Shown: positions 33,800 to 46,555, counted from the first letter of the stretch. The stretch is 49,609 bases of DNA from Paulinella micropora (GCA_009731375.1 BJOX01000207.1:96720-146328); one strand, 5' to 3'. A program made the numbers and translations. Notes: a model not told the origin generated them from the letters alone.

Positions 33800-36700
33800 G
33801 ATGAGATGTCGCAAAGGAATGTAGTCCTTGCAAAGGAACGCAGTTTCACATCAAACAGTAATTTGTGTACTGTGCATGTGTCCGGGATGGGAATCACGGG
33901 TAGACTGTGTTCTGGAAAAAGGAAGAGGAGGAAGGACGTTGAAGAAAAAGGCAATTTAGGAATGGAGAGTGGGGAGGATAAGGAAGAAGAGAAAGAAAAG
34001 GAAGCCGTTAGTCCAAGTGTTTTGAGCACCGTAAGCTTGCGCAAGCTACAATGATGACATTGTATGAGGCCTAAACCCCCGCAGGGACCTAGCCCGGGCT
34101 ATGCAACACTGGACGGCTATGATGGAATGCAGTCACCAATACGGACTAGAGGAAGATTAGTCCAATTTTTGACTGCACAGGAGCGATAAATCGCAAAAGA
34201 GCAACGAGCTACGCAGGAGGATAGCTTGAAGCAAAGGGATTTGGATTGGGGATGGGAAAAACCCAAGGCGCGGAAACATCGATGAACAGAGAACGATACC
34301 ATGCCGCGAGCCCCGCATTCGATTGGTCGAAGGTGGCAGGTCCATCCGTTGTCCTCGATTTGAGATTTGAGCTTGTTGTATCGGTTGGTCTTGTAGGCTC
34401 GTGCGTCAAGGATGTTTTCCTCGACCGGGCACGTTAGCTCGATCAGAATACATATCTTGGTAGACAGTGACCAGACAACGATATCGGGGCGGAGGTCAGT
34501 GACACAAATGTGGACAGGAAAGGCTTGCTCAGAACCGGTGTATTGGGTTTGGAGTTGCCAATCGTTTGCAGTGTCAAGCAGGGATGGTCGATGAAATGAC
34601 TGTCTCTTAGGCTTCTGCTCGCCCTCTTTCACAAACATAGACTTTGATTCATTTTGGTCTATAGGGGAGCGTTTGTTATGGCTCTCGATGTGTTTTTGAA
34701 GGGGAGCTTCAATAGTGCAGAGCACAGAGTCATGACGCCAGGTATAGCGGCCTTGTTTGAGGGCAACATGGCAACCGGAGAGGATGTGGCATAGATGTGC
34801 TTGACCAGAACAGAGGGCACACTTGTTGTTGGGAATGATTCCCCACAGACGTCTAAGGTCGGGGGTAATAACCGAGTTTGTGCTTGCGTTGATGACCCAA
34901 GAGATTAAACGGGGATTACGGGTTCCGATGAGGCGAGCCCAGGAGAGGTCGAAGGGGCATGCGTCTTCAAAACGAAGGAAGCACCCTTGCATGGCTTTGT
35001 CCATGTCATGCACTGTGGTTGTCTCAAGTATTGTCTCAGCAGCTAATTCTAAAACCCTGTCTTTGCGGTCTGTGATGGAATGTTCTTTTGGGTAGCGACC
35101 ATGGCCAAGTCCGAGATGATCGGATTGGCCTCGATGTTTGAATTCAAAATCAACTTGTGCCTCAAGCTTTTCGAGCACAGGCTCTGGTTTCCAGATAGTT
35201 CGAAATGTTTCGTGTTTCGTCAGGTTCATCGCATAAATGGACGAGAGGTGTTTATCTGGGCAGTACTTCAGCATTTGAGCACGGTTGATTTGAAGTCGCT
35301 GGTAAAAAGAGACGATGGATTGGAGCTGTAGACCGAATTTCGAGCGTGGGCGGTAAAGGCAAGAGACCAGAGCTCTTTTGTAGATATTGGCCCATTTTTT
35401 GAGGAAGCGGGTCGCAATTTTCTCAAGGGTTTTGGCGAAAGATAAGCAGAGGTCATAAATGAGAAATGGCCAGGCAAGTGACTGGACAGCGTAGTGCTGG
35501 TATAGCCAAAATTTCATAAAGCCATTGATCGAGCAGCTATCGATGGCTTGCATAGAAAGAATGAACTTCTTTTGGATTGCTGCACGTTGTTCGTTTTCGC
35601 TGAGGTCATGGTAGACAATCCATCCGAGGTCTTTGAAAGGCTTGTCAGCGATGAAGTCAATCGGTTTGCCAGTAATAGTAAGGGCGGGGTCGAAGGGTGG
35701 GAACGAGATCGGCAATAATCGTTTGAGACCCTTATAGTCGTCGGCTTTAGTCCAGTATTTGAAAGCAAGGCTTTTGCATTTGGGCGGTTTCGCGGCCATT
35801 GTTCTGGACCATGACAGAAATTTGTCAATCATGTTGATGGACGATTGACAGTGTTTCGGGGATCGGCAGTGTAGTTTGAGGTCGTCAGCATAAGCAGCTT
35901 CGTGCACGATGACTTCATCTGTTGAGGTCTTATGCTTGAAATGATAACCGTTGTTTTTGGTCAAGGATGATAGGAGGTCAAGGAGTAGGTTGAAAACTAT
36001 GTTGAAAAGGAGAGGAGAAATGCAGCATCCTTGAAAAACGCCAACAGCAAAAACAAAGGGTTCTGATGACCAATCTTTCCCTTCGATTGTGGCTACTAAG
36101 AGTTCGTAGTATAAAAAGATTATGCGAGCAAACATAGGGGGCACGTGGTACCACCAGAGAGCGAACTGGATCAAGTTGTGGTTTACGCTTCCAAAAGCGT
36201 TTTGTAGGTCAATCCATGCTATGACCAGTTGGCGATAGTGATCTTTTGCATTTCTGATGGTAGCTTTTGTAGTAGCAATGTGCTCGGGGCATCCTGCAAC
36301 GTTACGGAGGAAACCTTTTTGTTTTGCTCTGTCAAAGTACTTGTTATCTAGCAAAAAACTCTCTAGGCGTTTTGACCACAAAGAGAAAAATACCTTACCC
36401 GAGCAGCTTGTCAGAGCAATCGGACGATAGTTTGAGGCCTGAAGTGGATCGCCGTCCTTATGAAGGAGGGAGATAGCAGCTTGGGCCCAGCTATTAGCTA
36501 CATCCGTTGTCCAACACTTGACAATGAGTTTGTGTAAGAAAAGTAAAGCGGTGGGAAGTCTCTTGTAAACAAGGTAGCTAATACCATCTCTGCCAGGGGC
36601 TGCACCATTACGCTTGGCAAACACAGATCTTTTGGTTTCCAAGAAGGACGGTGGCTTGAGGTCAAAGGGGACAGTTGGTAGAGGCGGGCGATTCATTTCA

Positions 36701-37698
36701 GGTAAGGGCACGTAGGTTTGTTCACGATTAGCGTCTTTGTATAGGTTGGGAAAGTAGGAGTCACAGTTTTCTTTGGATAGGGAGGAAGTGGTTTGGGTTG
36801 AGGGGGGATGAAACAGATTTTTGGCAAACTTATGAGGGTCAGTTCGGAAGCGTGTATTTGCTTGTCGTTGAGCGGAGCTTAAAGTTGCTTCCTTGAGACG
36901 ACGGCGGAGGCGGTTACCGGTCTTCAATAATACTCGCCAAGTTTTTTGCAGGCTTTTTGCAACAGCAGCTGGAATTGAACCTGCCCTTTTGAGATCTCGC
37001 AGATGTCTCTTTTGGATCAGTTTTTGTTGTCGGTTCTGCGTGAGTTCTGTTTGGAGCCGGATTACGTGGCGGTTTTTTCGCTCATGAGTTTGTTCTTGTG
37101 TTTTTGTTACCCGTTGTGATATGAAGTCGTAGAGATATCTTTCAAATTTCGCTACTGCTTCGTCACATGACAGGCATTTGATGAGAGAGGAGGGGAGGAT
37201 GAGAGGGAGTGCGGATTGGAGTTCTTCTTCAATGCCTTTCCATTCGCTTGGTGTTGATGGCAATACCAGGCGTTTTCTTCTTTCGGTTGGTTCTTTCGGG
37301 GCACTTCTTGTCCGATGGACGAAATGGGAGTATGTCTCGGCGTCAACACAGTGGGTGGAATCCAGGTTGATAATGCCGGGTTGCGACTTGTAGTCCGGAT
37401 GGACGTGCGCTTTTGGGCTCTTCTTTTCGAGGAGGCCCGAAAGGTCTTCGTAAGGGTGAACATGAGCAAAATCTTCTCCAGGGGGTTCAGGCGGTGCAGA
37501 GCACGCACTGGGAGGGTGACGGCGGCCACTCCGGAGGGAATAGCGGTGCGTCGGTAGGTTTTCGCATGTAGTTTTTGTAACTTACGGCTTAACTTAGGGG
37601 AAGCAAGCCTCTTCGTTTAAGCCAGGGTTGTCAGCCCAAGAAGAAAAAGGAGAAAGGTTTGGTTGCCGCGCTTTATCGCCGCGACGGGGTCACATATG
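33800..37698 (-). mobile_element. R2-group (RLE-type) non-LTR retrotransposon, apparently near full length
   Basis: An element of about 3.9 kb with one long ORF (RT plus restriction-like endonuclease), about 114 bp of 5' leader (37585-37698) and a 317-bp 3' UTR (33800-34116) shared with copies at 1-264 and 37699-38013. The 3' end reads CGACATCTCATC directly against (TATC)n, with no poly-A tail. The 5' end directly abuts the 3' end of another copy with no microsatellite between. The 3' UTR can fold CAATG-atga-CATTG and AGCTTGCGCAAGCT hairpins. Whether 37698 is the true 5' terminus is unproven. Confidence 0.9.
34117..37581 (-). CDS. Reverse transcriptase with C-terminal restriction-like endonuclease
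   Basis: The frame is open from a TAA at 37582-37584 to the TAG at 34117, about 1154 codons. No in-frame ATG occurs until MNRPPLP at about 36694-36696, just before the RT; TTG at 37261 and GTG codons are the only earlier start-like codons. Downstream come GAAPGRDGISYLVY, NYRPIALT, FQGCCISPLLFN and YADD (about 35887) of the RT palm. Then follow the CCHC finger C-x2-C-x7-H-x4-C (CALCSGQ..., about 34800) and the endonuclease motif RPD-x13-E (about 34484), the arrangement of R2/NeSL/CRE-type enzymes. It would nick one target strand and prime cDNA from it. The N-terminal 300 residues are basic, with no clear zinc finger or Myb motif. The ORF is intact, so the element may be active. Confidence 0.9.
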   Translation of the reverse strand, partial: VTKTTCENLPTHRYSLRSGRRHPPSACSAPPEPPGEDFAHVHPYEDLSGLLEKKSPKAHVHPDYKSQPGIINLDSTHCVDAETYSHFVHRTRSAPKEPTERRKRLVLPSTPSEWKGIEEELQSALPLILPSSLIKCLSCDEAVAKFERYLYDFISQRVTKTQEQTHERKNRHVIRLQTELTQNRQQKLIQKRHLRDLKRAGSIPAAVAKSLQKTWRVLLKTGNRLRRRLKEATLSSAQRQANTRFRTDPHKFAKNLFHPPSTQTTSSLSKENCDSYFPNLYKDANREQTYVPLPEMNRPPLPTVPFDLKPPSFLETKRSVFAKRNGAAPGRDGISYLVYKRLPTALLFLHKLIVKCWTTDVANSWAQAAISLLHKDGDPLQASNYRPIALTSCSGKVFFSLWSKRLESFLLDNKYFDRAKQKGFLRNVAGCPEHIATTKATIRNAKDHYRQLVIAWIDLQNAFGSVNHNLIQFALWWYHVPPMFARIIFLYYELLVATIEGKDWSSEPFVFAVGVFQGCCISPLLFNIVFNLLLDLLSSLTKNNGYHFKHKTSTDEVIVHEAAYADDLKLHCRSPKHCQSSINMIDKFLSWSRTMAAKPPKCKSLAFKYWTKADDYKGLKRLLPISFPPFDPALTITGKPIDFIADKPFKDLGWIVYHDLSENEQRAAIQKKFILSMQAIDSCSINGFMKFWLYQHYAVQSLAWPFLIYDLCLSFAKTLEKIATRFLKKWANIYKRALVSCLYRPRSKFGLQLQSIVSFYQRLQINRAQMLKYCPDKHLSSIYAMNLTKHETFRTIWKPEPVLEKLEAQVDFEFKHRGQSDHLGLGHGRYPKEHSITDRKDRVLELAAETILETTTVHDMDKAMQGCFLRFEDACPFDLSWARLIGTRNPRLISWVINASTNSVITPDLRRLWGIIPNNKCALCSGQAHLCHILSGCHVALKQGRYTWRHDSVLCTIEAPLQKHIESHNKRSPIDQNESKSMFVKEGEQKPKRQSFHRPSLLDTANDWQLQTQYTGSEQAFPVHICVTDLRPDIVVWSLSTKICILIELTCPVEENILDARAYKTNRYNKLKSQIEDNGWTCHLRPIECGARGMVSFSVHRCFRALGFSHPQSKSLCFKLSSCVARCSFAIYRSCAVKNWTNLPLVRIGDCIPS

Positions 37699-38642
37699 GA
37701 TGAGATGTCGCAAAGGAATGTAGTCCTTGCAAAGGAACGCAGTTTCACATCAAACAATAATTTGTGTACTGTGCATGTGTCCGGGATGGGAATCACGGGT
37801 AGACTGTGTTCTGGAAAAAGAAGAGGAGGAAGGACGTTGAAGAAAAAGGCAATCTAGGAATGGAGAGTGGGAGGATAAGGAAGAAGAGAAAGAAAAGGAA
37901 GCCGTTAGTCCAAGTGTTTTGAGCACCGTAAGCTTGCGCAAGCTACAATGATGACATTGTATGAGGCCTAAACCCCCGCAGGGACCTAGCCCGGGCTATG
38001 CAACACTGGACGGCTATGATGGAATGCAGTCACCAATACGGACTAGAGGAAGATTAGTCCAATTTTTGACTGCACAGGAGCGATAAATCGCAAAAGAGCA
38101 ACGAGCTACGCAGGAGGATAGCTTGAAGCAAAGGGATTTGGATTGGGGATGGGAAAAACCCAAGGCGCGGAAACATCGATGAACAGAGAACGATACCATG
38201 CCGCGAGCCCCGCATTCGATTGGTCGAAGGTGGCAGGTCCATCCGTTGTCCTCGATTTGAGATTTGAGCTTGTTGTATCGGTTGGTCTTGTAGGCTCGTG
38301 CGTCAAGGATGTTTTCCTCGACCGGGCACGTTAGCTCGATCAGAATACATATCTTGGTAGACAGTGACCAGACAACGATATCGGGGCGGAGGTCAGTGAC
38401 ACAAATGTGGACAGGAAAGGCTTGCTCAGAACCGGTGTATTGGGTTTGGAGTTGCCAATCGTTTGCAGTGTCAAGCAGGGATGGTCGATGAAATGACTGT
38501 CTCTTAGGCTTCTGCTCGCCCTCTTTCACAAACATAGACTTTGATTCATTTTGGTCTATAGGGGAGCGTTTGTTATGGCTCTCGATGTGTTTTTGAAGGG
38601 GAGCTTCAATAGTGCAGAGCACAGAGTCGTGACGCCAGGTAT

Positions 38643-38643
<1 letters not shown>
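37699..38643 (-). mobile_element. R2-group LINE, 5'-truncated copy B
   Basis: About 945 bp nearly identical (a handful of changes) to the 3' end of the full copy, lying immediately upstream of it in the same orientation. It is truncated at GACGCCAGGTATA, where (GATA)n begins. Its 3' terminus CATC is joined directly to the 5' end of the full copy (CATATGTGACCCC...). The very low divergence says both inserted recently. Confidence 0.92.
38014..38643 (-). pseudogene. C-terminal endonuclease fragment of R2-group ORF
   Basis: About 210 C-terminal codons in frame to the normal stop. The 202 residues from the first start-like codon are identical to the full copy, including the RPD...E endonuclease motif. 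RT and the CCHC finger are missing through 5' truncation, so it cannot be functional. Confidence 0.9.
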
Positions 38644-38687
<44 letters not shown>

Positions 38688-38790
38688 CTATCTATCTATC
38701 TATCGACCAACCTATCTATCTGTATGTATGTATGTTCTGTGAAAGCTGTTCTGCCGAAGCTGCCACAACATAACATGACACCCATATATC

Positions 38791-38835
<45 letters not shown>

Positions 38836-38988
38836 CTATCTATCTATCTACCTACCTACCTATCTATCTGTATGTATGTATGTTCTGTGAAGCTGTTCTG
38901 CCGAAGCTGCCACAACAACATTACATAGACATAACATGACATAGACATAACATGACATGTATTATACATGTGTGTCACATGCAGGAGA
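38644..38988. repeat. Two tandem GATA/TATC hairpin units with TTCTGCCGAAGCT cores
   Basis: (GATA)n flips to (TATC)n at about 38688 and again at about 38833 (GATAGACTATC), each followed by (TATG)n and the core CTGTTCTGCCGAAGCTGCCA. The unit is about 145 bp. 38925-38960 has ACATAGACATAACATG repeats. Confidence 0.85.
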
Positions 38989-39192
38989 AGTTCCTATTCT
39001 TAAGTACAACGAACAATGAGTTCAAGCGCTTTTATCTCAGTCAGTATTTGCATCTACAACCGGTGTTATGGCTCATTCAAAAGCTCTTGATGAGAGCTTT
39101 CAAACGAGCCACTACACACGCCCTCAAGATCAGAACCGGCTGAGAACGAAACGTTTGAAGTCATTGCTCATTGTGGTTAAGTACAAGGAACT
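38989..39192. mobile_element. Foldback MITE (family F), complete copy
   Basis: A 204-bp inverted repeat from AGTTCCTATTCTTAAGTAC to GTACAAGGAACT. The arms are about 95 bp and imperfect, meeting at AGCTCTTGATGAGAGCT. Relatives lie at 18891-18999 (one arm) and 45388-45563. It has no ORF and no clear target duplication. Confidence 0.75.
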
Positions 39193-40883
<1,691 letters not shown>

Positions 40884-41153
40884 CACATGTATATATGTCT
40901 GCATGCTCTGGCACTCTTGGCTTTACTGGCGCCACCTTGCGCCACACTTCCTCTTCAAGGTGTGCCACCGTACGCCCAACATTATTTCGATACCCGGCTG
41001 CACATTTCGCCGAAACTAGCGAATTTCAATCCCTCGCCCTCGCCCTCGCCCTCGCCCTCGCGCTCGCGCTCGCCCCTCGCCCTCGCCCTCGCCCTCGCGC
41101 TCGCGCTCGCCCTCGCCCTCGCCCTCGCTCTTGCTGCCTTTCTCCTATTGTAC
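40884..41153. other. Unique island and (CCCTCG)n minisatellite
   Basis: 40884-41030 is unique. The minus strand has an open, fairly protein-like frame (VAHLEEEVWRKVAPVKPRVP) with AAG|GTGGCG as a possible donor, but its phase does not match the exon at 41154 under the simplest acceptor. 41033-41130 is (CCCTCG)n with CGCTCG variants. Confidence 0.4.
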
Positions 41154-41236
41154 CTTGGCGTCCGTGATGGCTGCCAGCTCCGTCTCGTGCTTGTGCGCCA
41201 CCATTCGGACGGAGTGCAGCCAGGGGTTGATGAAGC
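41154..41236 (-). CDS. Candidate internal exon of an unidentified host gene
   Basis: Minus strand: CGGCTTCAG, 83 nt, then GTACAA. The exon begins with two bases completing a codon and carries 27 full codons, FINPWLHSVRMVAHKHETEL then AAITDAK. Nearly all third positions are G or C, and the amino-acid composition is that of a folded soluble or helical segment, in sharp contrast to the flanking minisatellites. It ends in phase 0. Upstream intron sequence would be the 13-bp minisatellite; downstream, the CCCTCG minisatellite. No family is recognised. It could belong to the same minus-strand gene as the exons at 18364 and 16603, or to another. Confidence 0.5.
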
Positions 41237-42908
41237 CTGAAGCCGCATCGTTCATCATCGCTCATCATTGCTCATCATCATCGCTCATCATCATCGCTCA
41301 TCATCATCGCTCATCATCATCGCTCATCATCGCTCATCATCGCTCATCATCATCGCTCATCGCTCATCATCATCGCTCATCGCTCATCATCATCGCTCAT
41401 CGCTCATCATCATCGCTCATCATCATCGCTCATCATCATCGCTCATCATCATCGCTCATCATCATCACTCATCATCGCTCATCATCATCGCTCATCATCA
41501 TCGCTGATCATCGCTCATCTTCATCGCTCATCATCGCTCATCATCATCGTTCATCATCATCGCTCATCATCATCGCTCATCATCGCTCATCATCGTTCAT
41601 CATCGCTCACCATCGTTCATCATCGCTCACCATCATCATCGCTCATCATCATCGCTCATCATCATCGCTCATCATCATCGCTCATCATCATCGCATCTTC
41701 ATCGCTCATCATCGCTCATCATCATCGTTCATCATCATCGCTCATCATCACCGCTCATCATCACCGCTCATCATCATCGTTCATCATCATCGCTCATCAT
41801 CATCGCTCATCATCATCGCTCATCATCATCGCTCATCATCATTGCTCATCATCATCGCTCATCATCATCGATCATCATCGCTCATCATCATCGCTCATCA
41901 TCATCGCTCATCATCATCGCTCATCATCATCGCTCATCATCATCGCTCATCATCGCTCATCATCATCGCTCATCATCATCGCTCATCATCATCGCTCATC
42001 ATCATCGCTCATCATCATCGCTCATCATCATCGCTCATCATCATCGCTCATCATCGCTCATCATCGCTCATCATCATCGCTCATCGCTCATCATCATCGC
42101 TCATCGCTCATCATCATCGCTCATCATCATCGCTCATCATCATCGCTCATCATCACTCATCATCGTTCATCATCATCGTTCATCATCATCGTTCATCATC
42201 ATCGTTCATCATCATCGTTCATCATCATCGTTCATCATCATCGTTCATCATCATCGTTCATCATCATCGTTCATCATCATCGTTCATCATCATCGCTCAT
42301 CATCATCGCTCATGATCATCGCTCATGATCATCGCTCATCATCATCGTTCATCATCATCGTTCATCATCATCGTTCATCATCATCGTTCATCATCATCGC
42401 TCATGATCATCGCTCATCATCATCGCTCATGATCATCGCTCATCATCATCGTTCATCATCATCGTTCATCATCATCGTTCATCATCATCGTTCATCATCG
42501 CTCATCATCATCGCTCATCATCATCGCTCATCATCATCGCTCATCATCATCGCTCATCATCATCGCTCATCATCATCGCTCATCATCATCGCTCATCATC
42601 ATCGCTCATCATCGTTCATCATCGTTCATCATCGTTCATCATCGCTCATCATCATCATCGCTCATCATCATCGCTCATCATCATCGCTCATCATCATCGC
42701 TCATCATCATCGCTCATCATCATCGCTCATCATCATCGCTCATCATCATCGCTCATCATATCGCTCATCATCATCGCTCATCATCGCTCATCATCGTTCA
42801 TCATCGCTCACCATCGTTCATCATCGCTCACCATCATCATCGCTCATCATCATCGCTCATCATCATCGCTCATCATCATCGCTCATCATCATCGCTCATC
42901 ATTGCTCA
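41237..42908. repeat. 13-bp minisatellite (CGCTCATCATCAT)n
   Basis: About 1.65 kb of CGCTCATCATCAT units with 10-bp (CGCTCATCAT) and GTTC variants. Because 13 is not a multiple of 3, each frame cycles through all registers. The unit has no stop in any, giving Ser/Leu/Ile/Ala/His/Arg ORFs of up to 394 codons that are artefacts. Confidence 0.92.
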
Positions 42909-43047
42909 AACATGACTGTATGCGCCCAATATGTATATTGCTTCCTACCTACCGATCTACCTACCTACTTACTTACATATCTATCTATCTCTCTGTCGGT
43001 CAACTGACAGGCAGACAGACAGACAAATAGACGGTGGGTGTGTAGAC

Positions 43048-43087
<40 letters not shown>

Positions 43088-43131
43088 TGGACACTGCGAC
43101 CAATATTGAAGGCATCGGGTAAGGGTTGATG

Positions 43132-43170
<39 letters not shown>

Positions 43171-43340
43171 GTTGGTGAAGCGTGCACAACGCATTCTACA
43201 CTTCTTACCCATCGTCCATCATCGTTCATCGTTCATCGTGTTCTTTGTTCATGGCTGGTGGGTATGTGACAGTAGCGCTGATGGACTGCAGAGGGGGGGT
43301 TGAGGTGCAACGTGTGCATACAGCACACCACCATCACCAC
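42909..43340. other. GATA tracts and unique islands with splice-like signals
   Basis: (GATA)n at about 43043-43086 and 43134-43170 flank GGACACTGCGACC...GGCATCGG|GTAAGG. On the plus strand this could be a short exon (LDTATNIEGIG) joining across a tiny GATA intron to LVKRAQRILHFLP (43172 on), with matching phase. On the minus strand CCCCCCTCTGCAG at about 43295 precedes SISATVTYPPAMNK and a TGA. The two readings conflict; neither is called. Confidence 0.35.
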
Positions 43341-43806
43341 CACCGTCATTGTCGTCATCGTCATCATCATCATCACCACCACCATCACCACCACCATCAC
43401 CACCACCATCGTCATTGTCGTCATCGTCATCATCATCATCACCACCACCATCACCACCACCATCACCACCACCATCGTCATTGTCGTCATCGTCGTCATC
43501 ATCATCATCACCACCACCATCACCACCACCATCACCACCACCATCGTCATCGTCGTCGTCGTCATCATCATCATCACCACCACCATCACCACCATCGTCA
43601 TCGTCGTCATCGTCATCACCACCACCATCACCACCACCATCGTCATCGTCGTCATCGTCATCATCATCATCAGCACCACCATCAGCACCACCATCGTCAT
43701 CGTCGTCATCGTCATCGTCATCATCACCACGACCATCACCACCACCATCATCATCACCACCACCACCACCATCACCACCACCATCATCATCATCATCATC
43801 ACTATC

Positions 43807-43841
<35 letters not shown>

Positions 43842-43850
43842 GGCTCTCTT
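43341..43850. repeat. 66-bp higher-order (CAT/CAC/GTC) minisatellite
   Basis: The marker GTCATTGTCGTCATCG recurs at 43345, 43411 and 43477 (66 bp) and, altered, at 43546 and later. The fill is (CACCAC) and (CATCAT). The His-, Asp- and Thr-rich ORFs in all frames are artefacts of triplet periodicity. Confidence 0.9.
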
Positions 43851-44001
43851 TCATGGGCAGCAGCCAGGGGTATTAAAGCACACGCAGCATTCACATCCTA
43901 GTCCAACCTAACCACTAGCTAGCGAGCAACCTATCATCTACCTACCTACCTACCCACCTACCTACCTAACTACCTACCTACCTATCTACCTACCTACCTA
44001 T

Positions 44002-44053
<52 letters not shown>

Positions 44054-44248
44054 CGTCGTCGTTGTGCTTGTTGTTGTTGTTGTCGTTGTCGTTGTCATTG
44101 TTATTGTTGTTGTTGTCGTTGTGTTTGTACGAGTTGGGAGCTCATATTGGCAGGGTGGCTAGCCCCAGACTCGATCTTGATGCTGGTATAATCTTTTTGG
44201 AATTCACGTAAATATTTGCGTTAGGGGAGTGTTCTGAATGCCAAAATT

Positions 44249-44303
<55 letters not shown>

Positions 44304-44413
44304 NNNNNNNNNNNNNNNNNNNNNNNNNNNNNNNNNNNNNNNNNNNNNNNNNNNNNNNNNNNNNNNNNNNNNNNNNNNNNNNNNNNNNNNNNNNNNNNNN
44401 NNNNNNNNNNNNN
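43851..44413. other. Unique islands, (TACC)n, (TTG)n, poly-T and gap
   Basis: 43851-43935 is unique. (TACC)n covers 43937-44000 and (TTG)n about 44003-44126. 44127-44250 is a unique island with a plus-strand frame (ELGAHIGRVASPRLDLDAGI), but it lacks GC3 bias and firm borders. Poly-T runs 44251-44303, with Ns at 44304-44413. Confidence 0.55.
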
Positions 44414-45178
<765 letters not shown>

Positions 45179-45387
45179 ATAGTGTCCACACACGATCACG
45201 TGGGAGACCTAAGGGAGAGGAGAAGGAGGAGAAGGAGGAGAAGCTAAGGAACACCGTAGTGTCCACACACGATCACGTGGGAGACCTAAGGGAGAGGAGA
45301 AGGAGGAGAAGGAGGAGAAAGCTAAGGAACATGGAAGAGGAGTAGTAAACAGTAGTGAGCACACACGATGACGTCGCACACCTCCAA
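45179..45387. repeat. 77-bp tandem duplication, purine-rich
   Basis: AGTGTCCACACACGATCACG at 45181 recurs at 45258, each copy followed by (GGAGAA)n-type sequence. A third, diverged start lies near 45350 (GTGAGCACACACGATGACG). Confidence 0.8.
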
Positions 45388-45563
45388 TTACTTCAAACAC
45401 TTCGTTCTCAGCCGATGCTGATCTCCGCGACTTGTGTAGTGGCTCAGTCGAAAGCTCTCATTAAGAGCTTTCTAATGAGCCATAACACAGGTTGTAGATG
45501 CAAATACTGACTGAGATCAAAGCGCTTGAACTTATTGTTCGTTGTACTCAAGAAATAGGAACT
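45388..45563. mobile_element. Foldback MITE (family F), inverted copy
   Basis: About the reverse complement of 38989-39192, with central AGCTCTCATTAAGAGCT and complete right terminus AAATAGGAACT. The first 20-30 bases of the left arm are missing or replaced. Confidence 0.7.
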
Positions 45564-45768
45564 TCTCATAGGCTGCCAACGTTAAAGGAAGAACACGGGG
45601 GGACAGGAGAAGGAGAAAAGAGAAGAAGGAGAAGAAGGAAAAGAGTTCGAAGAGGGGGAGAAAGGCAGGTAGGGAGGTAGGTAGTAGGTAGGTAGGGAGG
45701 TATGTAGTAGGAAGGTAGGTAGGTAGGTAGGTAGGTAGGTGGATAGATGAATAGATAGATAGAAAGAT

Positions 45769-45801
<33 letters not shown>

Positions 45802-46415
45802 CATAGGTAGATAGATAGATGGGTAGGTAGGTATGTAGATAAATAGGTAGATAGATAGGTAGATAGGTAGGTAGGTAGGTAGGTAGGTGGGTAAGTAGGT
45901 AGGTAGGTAGGTAGGTAGGTAGGTAGCTAGGTGGGTGGGTGGGTGGGTGGGTAGGTAGATAGGTAGGTAGATAGGTAGGTAAGTAGGTAGATAGGTAGAT
46001 AGGTAGGTAGGTAGGTAGGTGGGTAGGTAGGTAGGTAGGTAGGTAGGTAGATAGATAGATGGATAGATAGATAGATGGATAAATAGGTAGGTTGGTAGAT
46101 AGGTAGATAGGTAGGTAGGTAGGTAGGTAGGTAGGTAGGTAGGTAGGTAGGTGGGTAGATAGGTAGGTAGGTAGGTAGGTAGATAGGTAGGTAGGTAGGT
46201 AGGTAGATAGGTAGGTAGGTAGGTAGGTAGATAGGTAGGTAGATAGGTAGATAAATAGGTAGATAGGTAGGTAGGTAGGTAGGTAGGCAGGCAGCCAGGT
46301 TGGTAGATAGGTAGATAGGTAGATAGGTAGATAGGTAGATAGGTAGGTAGGTAGGTAGGTAGGTAGGTAGATAGGTAGGTAGATAGGTAGGCAGGTAGGT
46401 AGGCAGGTAGGTAGG

Positions 46416-46472
<57 letters not shown>

Positions 46473-46555
46473 CGATACATAGACAGAAAGATAGATAGAT
46501 AGGTAGGTAGGTAGGTAGGTAGAGACCCGAGGTAGGTAGGAAGGTAGGATAGATG
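45564..46555. repeat. GGAGAA-rich stretch and (GGTA)n/(GATA)n array
   Basis: 45590-45665 is purine-rich. From 45666 the sequence is (GGTA)n mixed with (GATA)n, GGTG and GGCA variants, without clear long-period order. No gene. Confidence 0.9.

Noticed and set aside
33806-34054. Plus-strand ORF (MSQRNVVLAKER start) inside the LINE 3' UTR, also seen antisense at 10-333
   Set aside because: Antisense to the 3' UTR and broken by indels in the copy at 37699; conservation only reflects recent copying of the element.
37152-37529. Separate ORF1 of the R2-group LINE (125 codons, GTG start)
   Set aside because: It overlaps the open N-terminal frame of the main ORF, lacks an ATG and shows no recognisable motif.
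43182-43911. His-, Asp- and Thr-rich ORFs
   Set aside because: Triplet minisatellite readable in all six frames.
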